Translations under genes and position numbers: made by a program | The notes under the pieces: model-generated | What the model saw: only the letters and a program-made list of their open reading frames with translations | Told to the model about the DNA's origin: nothing | Database searches by the model: none | Part shown: one piece after another, positions 35,896 to 45,036 of the stretch | How the letters are laid out: the number at the start of each line of letters is the position of its first letter | How positions within the stretch are numbered: the first letter of the stretch is position 1 | Source of the DNA: CG1-02-35-72 sp045046885 | GTDB lineage: Bacteria; Bacteroidota; Bacteroidia; Flavobacteriales; Flavobacteriaceae | Direction of reading: 5' to 3' | Assembly (NCBI GenBank): GCA_045046885.1 | Contig: JASFYX010000023.1 | Location: forward strand, 1 to 64,000 | Length of the DNA stretch: 64,000 nt

Positions 35896-36522
35896 TTAAC
35901 GATATTTTAAAGGCAAATGGACAACTTTTTTGGTTTCAAAAAAAGGCTCTTTAAAATAATCTGACAGATCAAATTGTTGGGCCTTTGGAAACGAAGCCAA
36001 CTCTTCTGTTAAATCGCCGCCTTTTAAATATAAAATGCCATTTTTAAGTTTGTGGTTTTGCTTTTTTGCGACTTTTTTACGTGTCCATTTTACAAAATCA
36101 GCCATATTGGTTACGGCACGACTCACGATAAAATCGTATTCTCCCTTTACTTTTTCGGCACGTAGTTGAGCGGCTTTTACGTTTTGTAATTCAAGCGCAT
36201 CGGCTACAGCTTGTACCACTTTAATTTTTTTAGCAATGGCGTCAATGAGATAAAATTGGGCTTCGGGGAATAAGATAGCCAGAGGAATCCCTGGAAAACC
36301 ACCGCCAGTGCCCACATCTAAAATTTGTGCTTTTGGTTTAAACGCTTGCACTTTGGCTATCCCTAAAGAATGGAGTACATGTCTTATATAGAGTTGGTCT
36401 ATGTCTTTGCGCGAGACCACATTTATTTGGGCATTCCATTGATTATAAAGGCTTCCTAACTTTTCAAATTGTATTATTTGTACAGGAGATAAATCAGGAA
36501 AATGTTTTAGTATAAAATCCAT
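35896..36522 (-). CDS. rsmG: 16S rRNA (guanine-527-N7)-methyltransferase
   Basis: With ATG 36522 the protein is 208 residues, normal for RsmG, and begins MDFILKHFPDLSP. The SAM-binding motif is DVGTGGGFPGIPLA, followed by IDAIAKKIKVV and SRAVTNMADFV. It methylates G527 of 16S rRNA. A frame extending to 36594 would add 24 residues, but a -7 box (36540-36547) lies inside that extension, so the shorter start is preferred. Confidence 0.92.
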   Translation of the reverse strand: MDFILKHFPDLSPVQIIQFEKLGSLYNQWNAQINVVSRKDIDQLYIRHVLHSLGIAKVQAFKPKAQILDVGTGGGFPGIPLAILFPEAQFYLIDAIAKKIKVVQAVADALELQNVKAAQLRAEKVKGEYDFIVSRAVTNMADFVKWTRKKVAKKQNHKLKNGILYLKGGDLTEELASFPKAQQFDLSDYFKEPFFETKKVVHLPLKYR

Positions 36523-36539
36523 ATTTTGTCTAATCGCGA

Positions 36540-36547
36540 CAAAATTA
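36540..36547 (-). promoter_or_regulatory. -7 promoter element of rsmG
   Basis: TAATTTTG on the minus strand is an exact TAnnTTTG match, 17 bases before ATG 36522. It fixes the start of the gene. Confidence 0.65.
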
Positions 36548-36660
36548 CAACTCTTATTGTTAAAATGAATAGCTAAAAAAAGGTTAATTTTCATTAAACA
36601 ATAAGGGCTTTGTTAAATTAATGTATTTTCTTTGCCCTTTATTATACATTGTAAACAAGT

Positions 36661-37761
36661 ATGACAACTCAAAACACCATCCGATTTTCTAAAATAGACA
36701 AGGCTAAATTTTTTAGAACACTCAACAAAAAAGTCAACACCTATTTTAAAGAGAATAAACTAAAACGCACAGGGAATTGGCGTTTATACACAAAAGCGAT
36801 TATTGTCTTTAGTGTTTTTATAGCACCTTTGGTTGTTATTTTAACCGTCACTATGCCCCAATGGGTACTGTTATTATTAACAGTTGTTATGGGTGTTGGT
36901 ATGGCTGGCGTTGGTATGAACGTTATGCACGATGGTAATCACGGCACTTTTTCTAGTAAAAAATGGGTCAATAAATTGATGGGAAGTAGTATTTATATCC
37001 TTGCTGGAAATGTGTATAATTGGAAAGTACAACACAATGTTTTGCATCATACTTATACCAATATTCCGGGGCACGATGAAGATATAGATGCCGGTCGCAT
37101 CATTCGTTTTTCAAAACATTCAAAATGGTTTAAAATTCATAAATTTCAAAAATATTATTCCTTTTTCCTTTACGGATTGTTAACTATTAATTGGGCTATT
37201 ACAACCGATTTTAAACAAATGCGTAGCTATTTAAAACGCAAATTATCGTATGGTAAATTTCCAAACCCCACTAAAGAGTGGACGGTTTTAGTTGCCACTA
37301 AAATAGGTTATTACAGTCTGTGGATTGTTTTGCCTTTATTGGTTTTAGATATTAGCTGGTGGAAAGTACTCCTCGGTTTTTTTATAATGCATTATACAGC
37401 GGGTATTATTTTAAGTGTTGTGTTTCAGTTAGCTCACGTTGTACCAAAAACAGAAATGCCTATACCAGATAAAGAGGGCAATTTAAAAAACACATGGGCT
37501 ATTCATCAGTTACTTACTACTTCTAATTTTGCACCGAATAACCGGATTGTTTCTTGGTACACAGGAGGCTTAAATAACCAAGTTGAACATCATATTTTTC
37601 CAAATATCTCACATATTCATTATAAAAAAATCGCTAAGATTGTAAAGGAAACGGCACAAGAGTTTAATTTACCCTATCACGAGTATAAAACGATGCGTCG
37701 TGCCCTTATAGAACACTTTAAATTATTAACTTTATTAGGTAAAAAACCTGCATTAGCTTAG
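36661..37761 (+). CDS. Membrane fatty-acid desaturase
   Basis: The 366-residue integral membrane protein has the three histidine boxes of acyl-lipid/acyl-CoA desaturases: HDGNH (90-94), HNVLHH (125-130) and QVEHH (307-311), with hydrophobic pairs between them. The QxxHH third box is of the front-end/linoleoyl type, but there is no N-terminal cytochrome b5 domain. It would introduce double bonds in membrane lipids, perhaps for cold adaptation. The position of the double bond is not predictable. Confidence 0.9.
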   Translation: MTTQNTIRFSKIDKAKFFRTLNKKVNTYFKENKLKRTGNWRLYTKAIIVFSVFIAPLVVILTVTMPQWVLLLLTVVMGVGMAGVGMNVMHDGNHGTFSSKKWVNKLMGSSIYILAGNVYNWKVQHNVLHHTYTNIPGHDEDIDAGRIIRFSKHSKWFKIHKFQKYYSFFLYGLLTINWAITTDFKQMRSYLKRKLSYGKFPNPTKEWTVLVATKIGYYSLWIVLPLLVLDISWWKVLLGFFIMHYTAGIILSVVFQLAHVVPKTEMPIPDKEGNLKNTWAIHQLLTTSNFAPNNRIVSWYTGGLNNQVEHHIFPNISHIHYKKIAKIVKETAQEFNLPYHEYKTMRRALIEHFKLLTLLGKKPALA

Positions 37762-37770
37762 CTCACAAAA

Positions 37771-38964
37771 ATGAATTACCAATTATCAAACCGCATCAAC
37801 ACACTCCCTTTATCGCAAACTTTAGCTATGGCTGCGCAAGCCAGAATCCTTAAAGAACAAGGCGTTGACATTATTAGTCTTAGTTTAGGAGAACCCGATT
37901 TTAACACACCAGATTTTATAAAAGAAGCTGCCAAAAAAGCCATTGACGACAATTATAGTTCTTATTCGCCTGTAAATGGATATATGGAATTGCGTCAAGC
38001 TATTTGTCAAAAATTTAAACGCGATAATCAGCTTAATTACACGCCAGAACAAATAGTAGTATCAACTGGCGCCAAACAATCGCTTGCAAATGTAGTGTTG
38101 GCTGTCGTAAATCCGGGGGACGAAGTATTACTACCCGCCCCATATTGGGTAAGCTATGACGCTATTGTAAAATTAGCCGAAGGTGTCTCGGTTGAAATAT
38201 CCTCAAGCATAGAAACCGACTTTAAAATCACGCCAGAGCAATTAGAAAAAGCCATCACACCCAAAACTAAATTAATATTTTTCAATTCGCCCAACAACCC
38301 CAGTGGCTCTGTTTACAGTAAAGAAGAATACCGCGCTTTAGCGGATGTATTGGCTAAACACCCCGATATTTATGTGATTTCTGATGAGATTTACGAACAC
38401 ATAATGTACGAAGGTACAGCTTTTAGTTTTGCTTCTTTTGACGACATGTACGATAGAACGATTACTGTTAATGGCTTATCGAAAGCTTTTGCCATGACGG
38501 GATGGCGTTTGGGCTATATCGGTGCACCTGTGGCGATTGCCAAAGCTTGTAATAAAATGCAAGGTCAAATTACTTCTGGAGCCAATTGTATAACGCAAAT
38601 AGCCGCCATTACCGCTCTTGAAGCGCCTGTGTCTAGCATTTCTTACATGGTAGAAGAATTTAAAAACCGTCGTGAATTGGTTTATAATTTGTTATCTGAA
38701 GTTAACGGATTTAAACTCAATAAACCCAAAGGGGCATTCTACTTTTTCCCAGATATTTCTTATTTCTTTGGTAAAATGATTAACGGAAAAGCCATTAATA
38801 ACGCCTCCGATTTTTCAATGCTTTTATTAGATGACGCTCACGTAGCTGCTGTTACCGGTGAAGCTTTTGGCGCACCTGATTGTTTGCGTTTGAGTTATGC
38901 CACTTCAGAAGACCAATTGCGCGAGGCGGTTAAGCGTATTGAAAAGATTGTGAAGGGGGTCTGA
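37771..38964 (+). CDS. Class I/II aminotransferase (aspartate aminotransferase type)
   Basis: The 397-residue PLP enzyme matches aspartate aminotransferases of the AspB/Ib subgroup: SLGEPDFNTPDFI near the N-terminus, NSPNNPSG, SDEIYEHIMYEG and the PLP-lysine motif NGLSKAFAMTGWRLGY (K238). It moves amino groups between aspartate and 2-oxoglutarate; some relatives also use prephenate. The gap from the desaturase is 9 bases, so co-transcription is possible. A family A palindrome follows 85 bases after the stop. Confidence 0.9.
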   Translation: MNYQLSNRINTLPLSQTLAMAAQARILKEQGVDIISLSLGEPDFNTPDFIKEAAKKAIDDNYSSYSPVNGYMELRQAICQKFKRDNQLNYTPEQIVVSTGAKQSLANVVLAVVNPGDEVLLPAPYWVSYDAIVKLAEGVSVEISSSIETDFKITPEQLEKAITPKTKLIFFNSPNNPSGSVYSKEEYRALADVLAKHPDIYVISDEIYEHIMYEGTAFSFASFDDMYDRTITVNGLSKAFAMTGWRLGYIGAPVAIAKACNKMQGQITSGANCITQIAAITALEAPVSSISYMVEEFKNRRELVYNLLSEVNGFKLNKPKGAFYFFPDISYFFGKMINGKAINNASDFSMLLLDDAHVAAVTGEAFGAPDCLRLSYATSEDQLREAVKRIEKIVKGV

Positions 38965-39049
38965 AAATAAGCACCAAATTTCAAAAAGTTGGCAGTAACT
39001 GTTTTATATTTCTGAATTAAAATAAGGTTAAATCTTAAGTTATAAAGTA

Positions 39050-39156
39050 AGTCAGGGCTTCACTTGGAGTGAAACTCTGACTCAGATTTGTTTTTTTTAG
39101 CTTTTAATAATTGCTTTAATGCTGCCAAGTCTGGAGACTTTGCGGAGCGGTTTGTA
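39050..39156 (+). repeat. Left copy of long direct repeat (contains family A palindrome, copy 4)
   Basis: It begins with a family A hairpin (39050-39082) and continues through TAGCTTTTAAT, CCAAGTCTGGAGACTTT and GCGGAGCG to TTTGTA. The same order recurs at 39638-39752 with roughly 80% identity by eye. The two copies bracket an orphan gene. Confidence 0.85.
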
Positions 39157-39199
39157 GGTTTATAAATTTATCATAACTTGCCAATAATTATCAACTAAA

Positions 39200-39622
39200 A
39201 TGTGGTTTAAAAAAATAGCTTTACTATTAATTTGTGGCTTCTTAAGCATCTCTATTTATGCACAATCTAAAGATTCGCTCAAAGTAAAAACTTTTAATTT
39301 TTTTAAATCAGATTTTAAACAAAACAATTACACTTTTCACTTAAAAAAAATACGATTAACGCGTTCTGACTCCTATTTTTCTTACTATAATAAAACAACA
39401 CATTTATATGACAATTTTTTGATAGTTTACAACAAGTTTTCGTATAGTAATTCTAGCCCAAATTACTATAATAATTTTATTTTTTATACAGATAATAATC
39501 TATTATTAGAAAACTATTTTAAACATAATAAAAGGGATTCTTTTAACCCAAATGGCGTGTCAAATATTGGAGAGGCTCTATTTTATGGCGTTTTAGAGTC
39601 TATCTTTAAAAAAAGAAATTAA
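39200..39622 (+). CDS. Small exported protein of unknown function, bracketed by direct repeats
   Basis: The 140-residue product has a signal peptide (about 1-21, ends IYAQ) and a mature part rich in Tyr, Asn, Phe and Lys without a recognisable domain. It lies between the two copies of a 107-115 bp direct repeat, with 43 bases from the left copy and 15 to the right. The A+T content and the lack of any known relative suggest a young or acquired gene. Function unknown. Confidence 0.65.
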   Translation: MWFKKIALLLICGFLSISIYAQSKDSLKVKTFNFFKSDFKQNNYTFHLKKIRLTRSDSYFSYYNKTTHLYDNFLIVYNKFSYSNSSPNYYNNFIFYTDNNLLLENYFKHNKRDSFNPNGVSNIGEALFYGVLESIFKKRN

Positions 39623-39637
39623 GTATTCTGCGATTTT

Positions 39638-39752
39638 AGTCAGGACTTCACTTTGAGTGAAACCCTGACTTAGATTTATTTTATTTGCTATTTTAGCTTT
39701 TAATGATTGTTTTGATACCGCCAAGTCTGGAGACTTTACGGAGCGTTTTGTA
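39638..39752 (+). repeat. Right copy of long direct repeat (contains family A palindrome, copy 5)
   Basis: It starts with a family A hairpin (39638-39670) 15 bases after the orphan gene stop, then repeats the left copy with small insertions (about 8 extra bases near 39683-39692). Confidence 0.85.
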
Positions 39753-39831
39753 TTATGATGAGAATTATGTATCAAAATTAAACTGAAGAAGGCTTGTTTT
39801 TTAACTCAGTTCTTTGTTGTGCTTTCATGCT

Positions 39832-42114
39832 TTATTTCTGTATTAGCCAATCGTGCAATTCCTCTAAAAAAGAAAACTCATCTTCTGTTACAGAATATTG
39901 GTGAAAGTTTTCATTTCTTAATTTTTCAAGTTTAACCATCCATTCAGTTTTTGCATCTTTTCCACCACTAATTTTTATTTCTTTTGGTCTTGTATAGTGT
40001 TTTTCAAAGGTATCTCTCCAATTCTTCAATGCAATTTGTCTATAGGCGATAATTGTTAAACAATTCCATTCAGAAATTTCGTCTTCCTCATTTTCAATTT
40101 TTAAATTTTTTTCAAATGCAATTTCATTTGCTTTTTTTGCTGTTTGTGGAGGAACACCTTTTTTAAACCATGATTTTCCGAATTTTTCTTCTAATTTTTC
40201 TTGAAAATCTTGTTTGAAAAATGTTTCTAGATCTCTAATAATTTCAAAGGCTCTAGTGTTGAATTCCTTAGCCTCCTTTTTGTTGTATTCATCTAACCCA
40301 TCAGGTTTAAAACTATCATGAACTTCTGATATTTTTTGCTGTAAAGTTCGCCAATATTTAATATCGCCATTTCCACCATAGGCTTTTCTTAAACTGATTT
40401 CAGTTTCTTCATCAATAGACTCAAAAAAAGAAATAATTGGATCGAGATATGTTTTGCTTTCTGAAAATATTTTTTGAGGATTATTCGTATTAGATATAAT
40501 ATTCTCTTTTAATAATAAATCAACTATATCGCTTTGTATTCTAATAATGCCATAAACACCTTTATTCATAACAATTATATTATTTTCAGATTCCCATAAT
40601 TTAGGCAATGTTTCTTTTATATAATTGAATGAAAGCATTAATAGTTTACCCAATTTTTCGAAGCAGTCATCTAAATCTCCATTATAAAATGTACCTAATG
40701 ATTCAATTTTGGTTTTAGTAACTTTTCCTAAAAAGTTGGACTTTTTCAAAGAATTAATAATTGCCACTTGGGTAATTATTTTATTATCTTCTCCAATGCT
40801 TATTTTATCAAATAATGAGGAGTTTCTTGTTTCGCCTAAAAAAATAGCAATTCTAGCAGTTAAAGCATCAATTCTTTCTTTTTGATTATCAGAAGTCCAT
40901 AATAAATCAGATTTTAAAGTTGTTCTTAAATTTCTAGAAACAGCCTTTTGATTTTCATTTATTTGCATGAATAATTTAACTTGTTCTTCTCTATCTAAAT
41001 TTAAAAAAGCTACTACTGGTATGGAATTCGAGTTTTTGAACTTAGAATTGGAATAACCATATAATCTGTGTTGTCCATCAATTATAAAGGCAGAACGATA
41101 ACGCTTTGGTAAATGAAGTAAACCAATTTTAGAAATGCTTGTTTTACTTTGTGTATTTGCAGGATCAAAGTTTAAATCATTTTGTTTACCAGAATCTAGG
41201 CTGATAATAATTGAATTAGGAAAATAGCCCTCATCTTCATCTATGAAATTATGAATTGATTTTAAACGAGCTTTTTTTATGATTCTTTGGTAGGTTGGCA
41301 TCATGTTGATATTTGCCTTATTTCTATGAAGAACATAACCTATTTTAAGAAGCTTTTCAGGCTCAATAGAAAATGAATAGTACGTGTGGCCTCCCATTTT
41401 TCCTTTAATTGCGGGAATTTTATTATCCAACTCAGGAATTTCTTGACCATGAAATAAATTACCTAACAATTGATATTTTGTAGCAATACCAATCTGATAA
41501 AACATTTTTGTGTAATAATCTATTTGCTCTTCATCAAAATGTAATCCACCGATATTTTCTAATCTTTCTAAATCATTACTCGAAATTGCATAGTTTTTTG
41601 TTGCAAAAATAAATTTAAACTTTAGTTTTTGATCAGGAAAAATAATTTTTAAAGAATTACGGATTCCTTCAATTTTAGCTTTGTATGCTTCAAGTTCTTT
41701 TTTAAAATCTCCCCTTTTGTTTTTTTCTTTTGTGGATTTACATTCAATAATAATTAAAGACTCATCATCTTTGGCTAAAACATCTATTTGTTGAGTTAGT
41801 TTTGGTTTCTTTTTGTCGTACTGAATTTCAAGTTTTCTGTCTCGATTTAATATATTAAAACCTAACGAAGCAAATAAAGACCAAACTTTATCTTCAAAAA
41901 GGACGTCATGAGTTTTGCGCTTTTTAAATCTAATTTTTGTTATGAACTCTCTATCTATTTCCCAACCATCAGCTTTTAATTCATCAATTTGATCAATATT
42001 TTTTTTACTAACACTTTCAAGAACAAATTCTTTTTTTCTTGTTCTTAACTGTGAATTAATCTCATTACCTGAAACAAGTTTTTGGAGCAAAGCTAATTTT
42101 CTTTCTTCTGTCAT
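39832..42114 (-). CDS. PD-(D/E)xK-like nuclease fused to a DGQHR (DndB-like) domain
   Basis: The 760-residue protein combines two parts. Residues about 70-190 look like a PD-(D/E)xK nuclease: FE at 73-74, D111 (QIDVLAK) and E124-C-K126 (IIIECKS). Residues about 235-480 hold a DGQHR domain of the DndB/ParB-like type: DGQHRLYGY at 346-354 and FMQINENQKAVS at 382-393. The C-terminal 280 residues are helical and charged, without a known domain. It overlaps by 4 bases the stop of a Dam-like methyltransferase gene. A restriction-type or other anti-phage role is inferred from this pairing; no Dnd sulfur-modification genes are present. Confidence 0.82.
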   Translation of the reverse strand: MTEERKLALLQKLVSGNEINSQLRTRKKEFVLESVSKKNIDQIDELKADGWEIDREFITKIRFKKRKTHDVLFEDKVWSLFASLGFNILNRDRKLEIQYDKKKPKLTQQIDVLAKDDESLIIIECKSTKEKNKRGDFKKELEAYKAKIEGIRNSLKIIFPDQKLKFKFIFATKNYAISSNDLERLENIGGLHFDEEQIDYYTKMFYQIGIATKYQLLGNLFHGQEIPELDNKIPAIKGKMGGHTYYSFSIEPEKLLKIGYVLHRNKANINMMPTYQRIIKKARLKSIHNFIDEDEGYFPNSIIISLDSGKQNDLNFDPANTQSKTSISKIGLLHLPKRYRSAFIIDGQHRLYGYSNSKFKNSNSIPVVAFLNLDREEQVKLFMQINENQKAVSRNLRTTLKSDLLWTSDNQKERIDALTARIAIFLGETRNSSLFDKISIGEDNKIITQVAIINSLKKSNFLGKVTKTKIESLGTFYNGDLDDCFEKLGKLLMLSFNYIKETLPKLWESENNIIVMNKGVYGIIRIQSDIVDLLLKENIISNTNNPQKIFSESKTYLDPIISFFESIDEETEISLRKAYGGNGDIKYWRTLQQKISEVHDSFKPDGLDEYNKKEAKEFNTRAFEIIRDLETFFKQDFQEKLEEKFGKSWFKKGVPPQTAKKANEIAFEKNLKIENEEDEISEWNCLTIIAYRQIALKNWRDTFEKHYTRPKEIKISGGKDAKTEWMVKLEKLRNENFHQYSVTEDEFSFLEELHDWLIQK

Positions 42115-42944
42115 TGTGGAGTGTTTGTAATAATGATTTCTTTATATGTTGCTCTCGTTGCACCTTTGCCTCCAATTGTACTAGATCTTGAAAGAGGTTT
42201 TTGACACCCAGTTGTATATAAATCTTTGATACAATCATGATAGGCGTTTGTTACGATAAATTTCACGCCTTTTTCTTCAAGTTTAGAAGTTACCTTAGCT
42301 AATTGTATTTGGTTTTTCCAAGAGAAAATTGCTTGATTGTATTGTATAAAACCATTGTTTTCATGAGCAACTGTATATGGAGGATCAATAAATAAAAAAT
42401 CGTTTTCTTTTGCTTGCTTACATCTTTCTTTAAAATCTTGAGTTGAGAAATATGTTTTATCTAGTATTTTGGAGATTTTATTCAAATGCTTGAAGTCGTA
42501 AAGAAGCTCTAACTTTCTTTTACCATAAGGAACATTATACTTTCCACTTTTATTGACACGATAAATTCCATTGAAGGAAGTTTTATTTAAATATAAAAAT
42601 TGAGCTGCTCTTTGGATAGGATTTTCAAAGACTAATTCCCTCATTCTGTAATATTCATCTTCATTGTCTATATGGTTAACTAAGAGGTTTTGTAACTCAG
42701 GTAGGTTGTTTTTAATTACTTTATAAGTATTTATTAAGTCTTTGTTGCTATCAGATAAGTAAGCTTTGTTTTTAATAAAACCATTAGATTTTAAGTAAAA
42801 AAAGATAGAACCACCTCCAAGAAATGGTTCATAATAGTTGTTAAACTGATTAGGGACATAATCTTCAATATGTTTTCTAAACCAGTTTTTACCTCCAGCC
42901 CATCTTAAAAATGGTTTTATATTTTCTTTTTTCCCTTTCTGCAT
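42111..42944 (-). CDS. Dam-like D12-class DNA adenine methyltransferase
   Basis: The protein (277 residues from ATG 42944) carries all Dam landmarks: FLRWAGGK at 12-19 (SAM binding), FLGGGS at 41-46, NKTSFNGIYRVN and catalytic DPPY at 167-170. It should methylate adenine N6 in a short site, possibly GATC. An in-frame TTG at 42953 lies 11 bases after GGAGGA, an unusual Shine-Dalgarno sequence for this phylum, so that start (280 residues) is possible. It is translated first and overlaps the nuclease-DGQHR gene by 4 bp, as in restriction-modification pairs where the methylase is made first. Confidence 0.9.
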   Translation of the reverse strand: MQKGKKENIKPFLRWAGGKNWFRKHIEDYVPNQFNNYYEPFLGGGSIFFYLKSNGFIKNKAYLSDSNKDLINTYKVIKNNLPELQNLLVNHIDNEDEYYRMRELVFENPIQRAAQFLYLNKTSFNGIYRVNKSGKYNVPYGKRKLELLYDFKHLNKISKILDKTYFSTQDFKERCKQAKENDFLFIDPPYTVAHENNGFIQYNQAIFSWKNQIQLAKVTSKLEEKGVKFIVTNAYHDCIKDLYTTGCQKPLSRSSTIGGKGATRATYKEIIITNTPQ

Positions 42945-43423
42945 GAAGCACAACTCGTATTATCTCCTCCAAATATTCTTATATCAATCCTATCTAAAAG
43001 GATAACAGACTTTAATTATATACATTAATATTTAAGCACTTTGATATGTTTAGTTAGTGAGGAGGGTTTCAAAGTTAATAAATTATTTTTAAAAAGGGTT
43101 TAGAAAGAGGGAATTAAATTTAGTGTTCAGTTGACAGCTTGCCCGAATTTAGCTTTAGCTAAGGGCGGGTGGTAGTGTTCAAATTCCAAATCCCCAAACA
43201 TTTTTTAAACACAGAACCCAAAACACGGAAATAAAAATAGTGTTCAGTTGGCAGGAGCAGTATTCAGTATTGTTTTGCTAACTTAGCGTAAACCCTTGCA
43301 TTCTTTGCGGTTAAACTTTGTGAATCTTTGTTAATCTTTGTGCTGCTTTGTGTAGCTCTATGGAACAAATTTTTCCACGAAATGCGGAACAAAAAACAGT
43401 AGGCATTATTTATCATTCTGAAT
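42945..43423. other. Non-coding spacer with degenerate repeats
   Basis: I find no credible gene. AGTGTTCAGTTG followed by A or G and CAG occurs twice (about 43120 and 43233). A hairpin-rich block around 43142-43170 pairs GCCCG with CGGGT, and TTTGTGAATCTTTG-like stretches near 43315-43345 resemble repeats common between flavobacterial genes. It separates the two methyltransferase modules and looks like worn-down DNA. The methyltransferase promoter should lie near 42960-43030. Confidence 0.6.
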
Positions 43424-44437
43424 TCAGAAATCCGAATTAAAATAAGCTTTTACCCGCAACACGGCATTTTCTCGGATATCTTCCCAAAAAAGGTTGACAT
43501 CACCTGCATGGTAACGCTTTTTATTCAGTGCAAAAATACGGTATGGAAAATGGGGTAAAGTCGTCCACAGAATACCGTCTTTAACCGTTACTTGTAAAGC
43601 CTGTTTGTACATTTTACCATTGCTGAATAAAAAGCCTTTATGCGCAGCACGAGTAGAAGTGGTTTGACTGTCCCAAGTAATGGGATTGCTTACATAAGCT
43701 CCCTTAAACCATTTATTAAAACTCTTGGGATAGTAATTCTTTTTATAGGTATTCCACGTGACAAAGCCTCCTGTTTGGTCGGGACGTGTCATAAATTTTA
43801 TCTGTTTGAAAGTCCCTTTTTTTATGGCCATTCCGGGCAGATAAGCGGCAATGAGTTGCTTTTGTAATGGCTTGCCATCAAAAAATTCTTTTAATAGCCT
43901 TATGGCATGGGTGGTTCCTTGACTGTGCGAAGCAATTATAAAAGGACGCCCTTTATTGTAGTGTTTTAAATAGTATTTAAACGCGGCTTTAACATCGGCG
44001 TAAGCCAAATCAAGGGCTTGTTTGCCACCGGTTTTAAATCGGGCATAAGCCCTAACATGCGCCTGGCGGTAAATAGGCACATAGAGTTTCCCAGCATTTA
44101 AAAAAGCAGATGCCTGAAAATACACCGCTTTGTTGACTATTTTATCATACTGAATTTTATCGTCCACAGGCATATTCCAACGCAGGTCTTTCTTTTCGAT
44201 ATTTAACGTGGGATAGATATAAAACACATCCGCTTTTAAAGGGGTCGTAGTGCTTTGCCAATGCTTTAAATCAGCAGGATAGGTATTGGGTGTTACCGCC
44301 CAAGAATTGCTTTGGCTGTAATTAGGGGCAGTAGGTGGACGCTGTGAAGTAAAACTCGGAATCTGAACTGTTTTACAGCTTACAACCGTGAGAAATAAGG
44401 CTAATATAAGCGCAAATCTAAAACCTAGACTTTTCAT
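43424..44437 (-). CDS. DUF3089 alpha/beta-hydrolase lipoprotein
   Basis: The 337-residue lipoprotein (signal TVVSC) matches DUF3089: ADVFYIYPT, QASAFLNAGKLYVPIYRQAH, and the nucleophile elbow ASHSQGTTHA. It is probably an esterase or lipase facing the periplasm. It is the last gene of a five-gene minus-strand operon and overlaps the DUF4254 gene by 4 bases. The link to the upstream methyltransferase and nuclease-like genes may be one of position only. Confidence 0.82.
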   Translation of the reverse strand: MKSLGFRFALILALFLTVVSCKTVQIPSFTSQRPPTAPNYSQSNSWAVTPNTYPADLKHWQSTTTPLKADVFYIYPTLNIEKKDLRWNMPVDDKIQYDKIVNKAVYFQASAFLNAGKLYVPIYRQAHVRAYARFKTGGKQALDLAYADVKAAFKYYLKHYNKGRPFIIASHSQGTTHAIRLLKEFFDGKPLQKQLIAAYLPGMAIKKGTFKQIKFMTRPDQTGGFVTWNTYKKNYYPKSFNKWFKGAYVSNPITWDSQTTSTRAAHKGFLFSNGKMYKQALQVTVKDGILWTTLPHFPYRIFALNKKRYHAGDVNLFWEDIRENAVLRVKAYFNSDF

Positions 44438-45036
44438 TTCTTTTTATAAAGCATGGGGTTAAGCGAGTCGTCGTTGTACATTTTCATTTGTTTATAGACT
44501 TTTACATATTTATCGCCCGAAGCGAAATCTGCCAACAATGCGTCTATGGCAGTCGATAAATCTACACGTTGTTCTAGCAACACATTGAGTTTGGTTTGGC
44601 ATGTATCGCGGTGTTCTTGTGTGGCGCTTTCGCGGAAAGCTTCCTCTTTCATATGATAAATCTTTAGTGCCAAAATAGACAAACGATCCATAGCCCACGC
44701 GGGTGTTTCAGAATTTATTTTAGCGTCTTTTTTAACCGCAACATCTTTAAATTTATTTAAAAAATAGCTGTCTATAAACTCCACCATATCGGTACGGTCT
44801 TGGTTAGATGCGTCAATTTTTCGCTTTAAAGTGAGAGCTTCAACGGGATTGATATCGGGTAAACGAATGATGTCTTCGTAATGCCATTGTACGGTGTCTA
44901 TCCAACATTTACGATAGAGTAAATGCTCAAAACTGTCGGCAGGATGCGGATTGCTAAAAGGTTGGTCAACGCTGTCTTTTATGTGATATGCGGCAATTAC
45001 CGCATCGAATAATTTATTAAAATCTTGTGCTTTCAT
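44434..45036 (-). CDS. DUF4254 protein
   Basis: The 200-residue helical, soluble protein matches DUF4254, a Bacteroidota family of unknown function: NPHPADSFEHLLYRKCWIDT, VQWHYEDIIR, then NQDRTDMVEFID and DRLSILALKIYHM. Relatives often sit near glycosyltransferases. Here it overlaps 4 bases with the adenine methyltransferase on one side and with the DUF3089 lipoprotein on the other. Confidence 0.82.
   Translation of the reverse strand: MKAQDFNKLFDAVIAAYHIKDSVDQPFSNPHPADSFEHLLYRKCWIDTVQWHYEDIIRLPDINPVEALTLKRKIDASNQDRTDMVEFIDSYFLNKFKDVAVKKDAKINSETPAWAMDRLSILALKIYHMKEEAFRESATQEHRDTCQTKLNVLLEQRVDLSTAIDALLADFASGDKYVKVYKQMKMYNDDSLNPMLYKKK

Noticed and set aside
39832..42114. Part of a Dnd DNA-phosphorothioation system
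   Set aside because: Only the DGQHR motif recalls DndB. No dndA, C, D or E-like gene is nearby, and the partner is an adenine methyltransferase.
42945..43423. Hidden gene or tRNA between the two methyltransferase modules
   Set aside because: Frames are short and broken and no cloverleaf is apparent; the stretch is made of common intergenic repeats.
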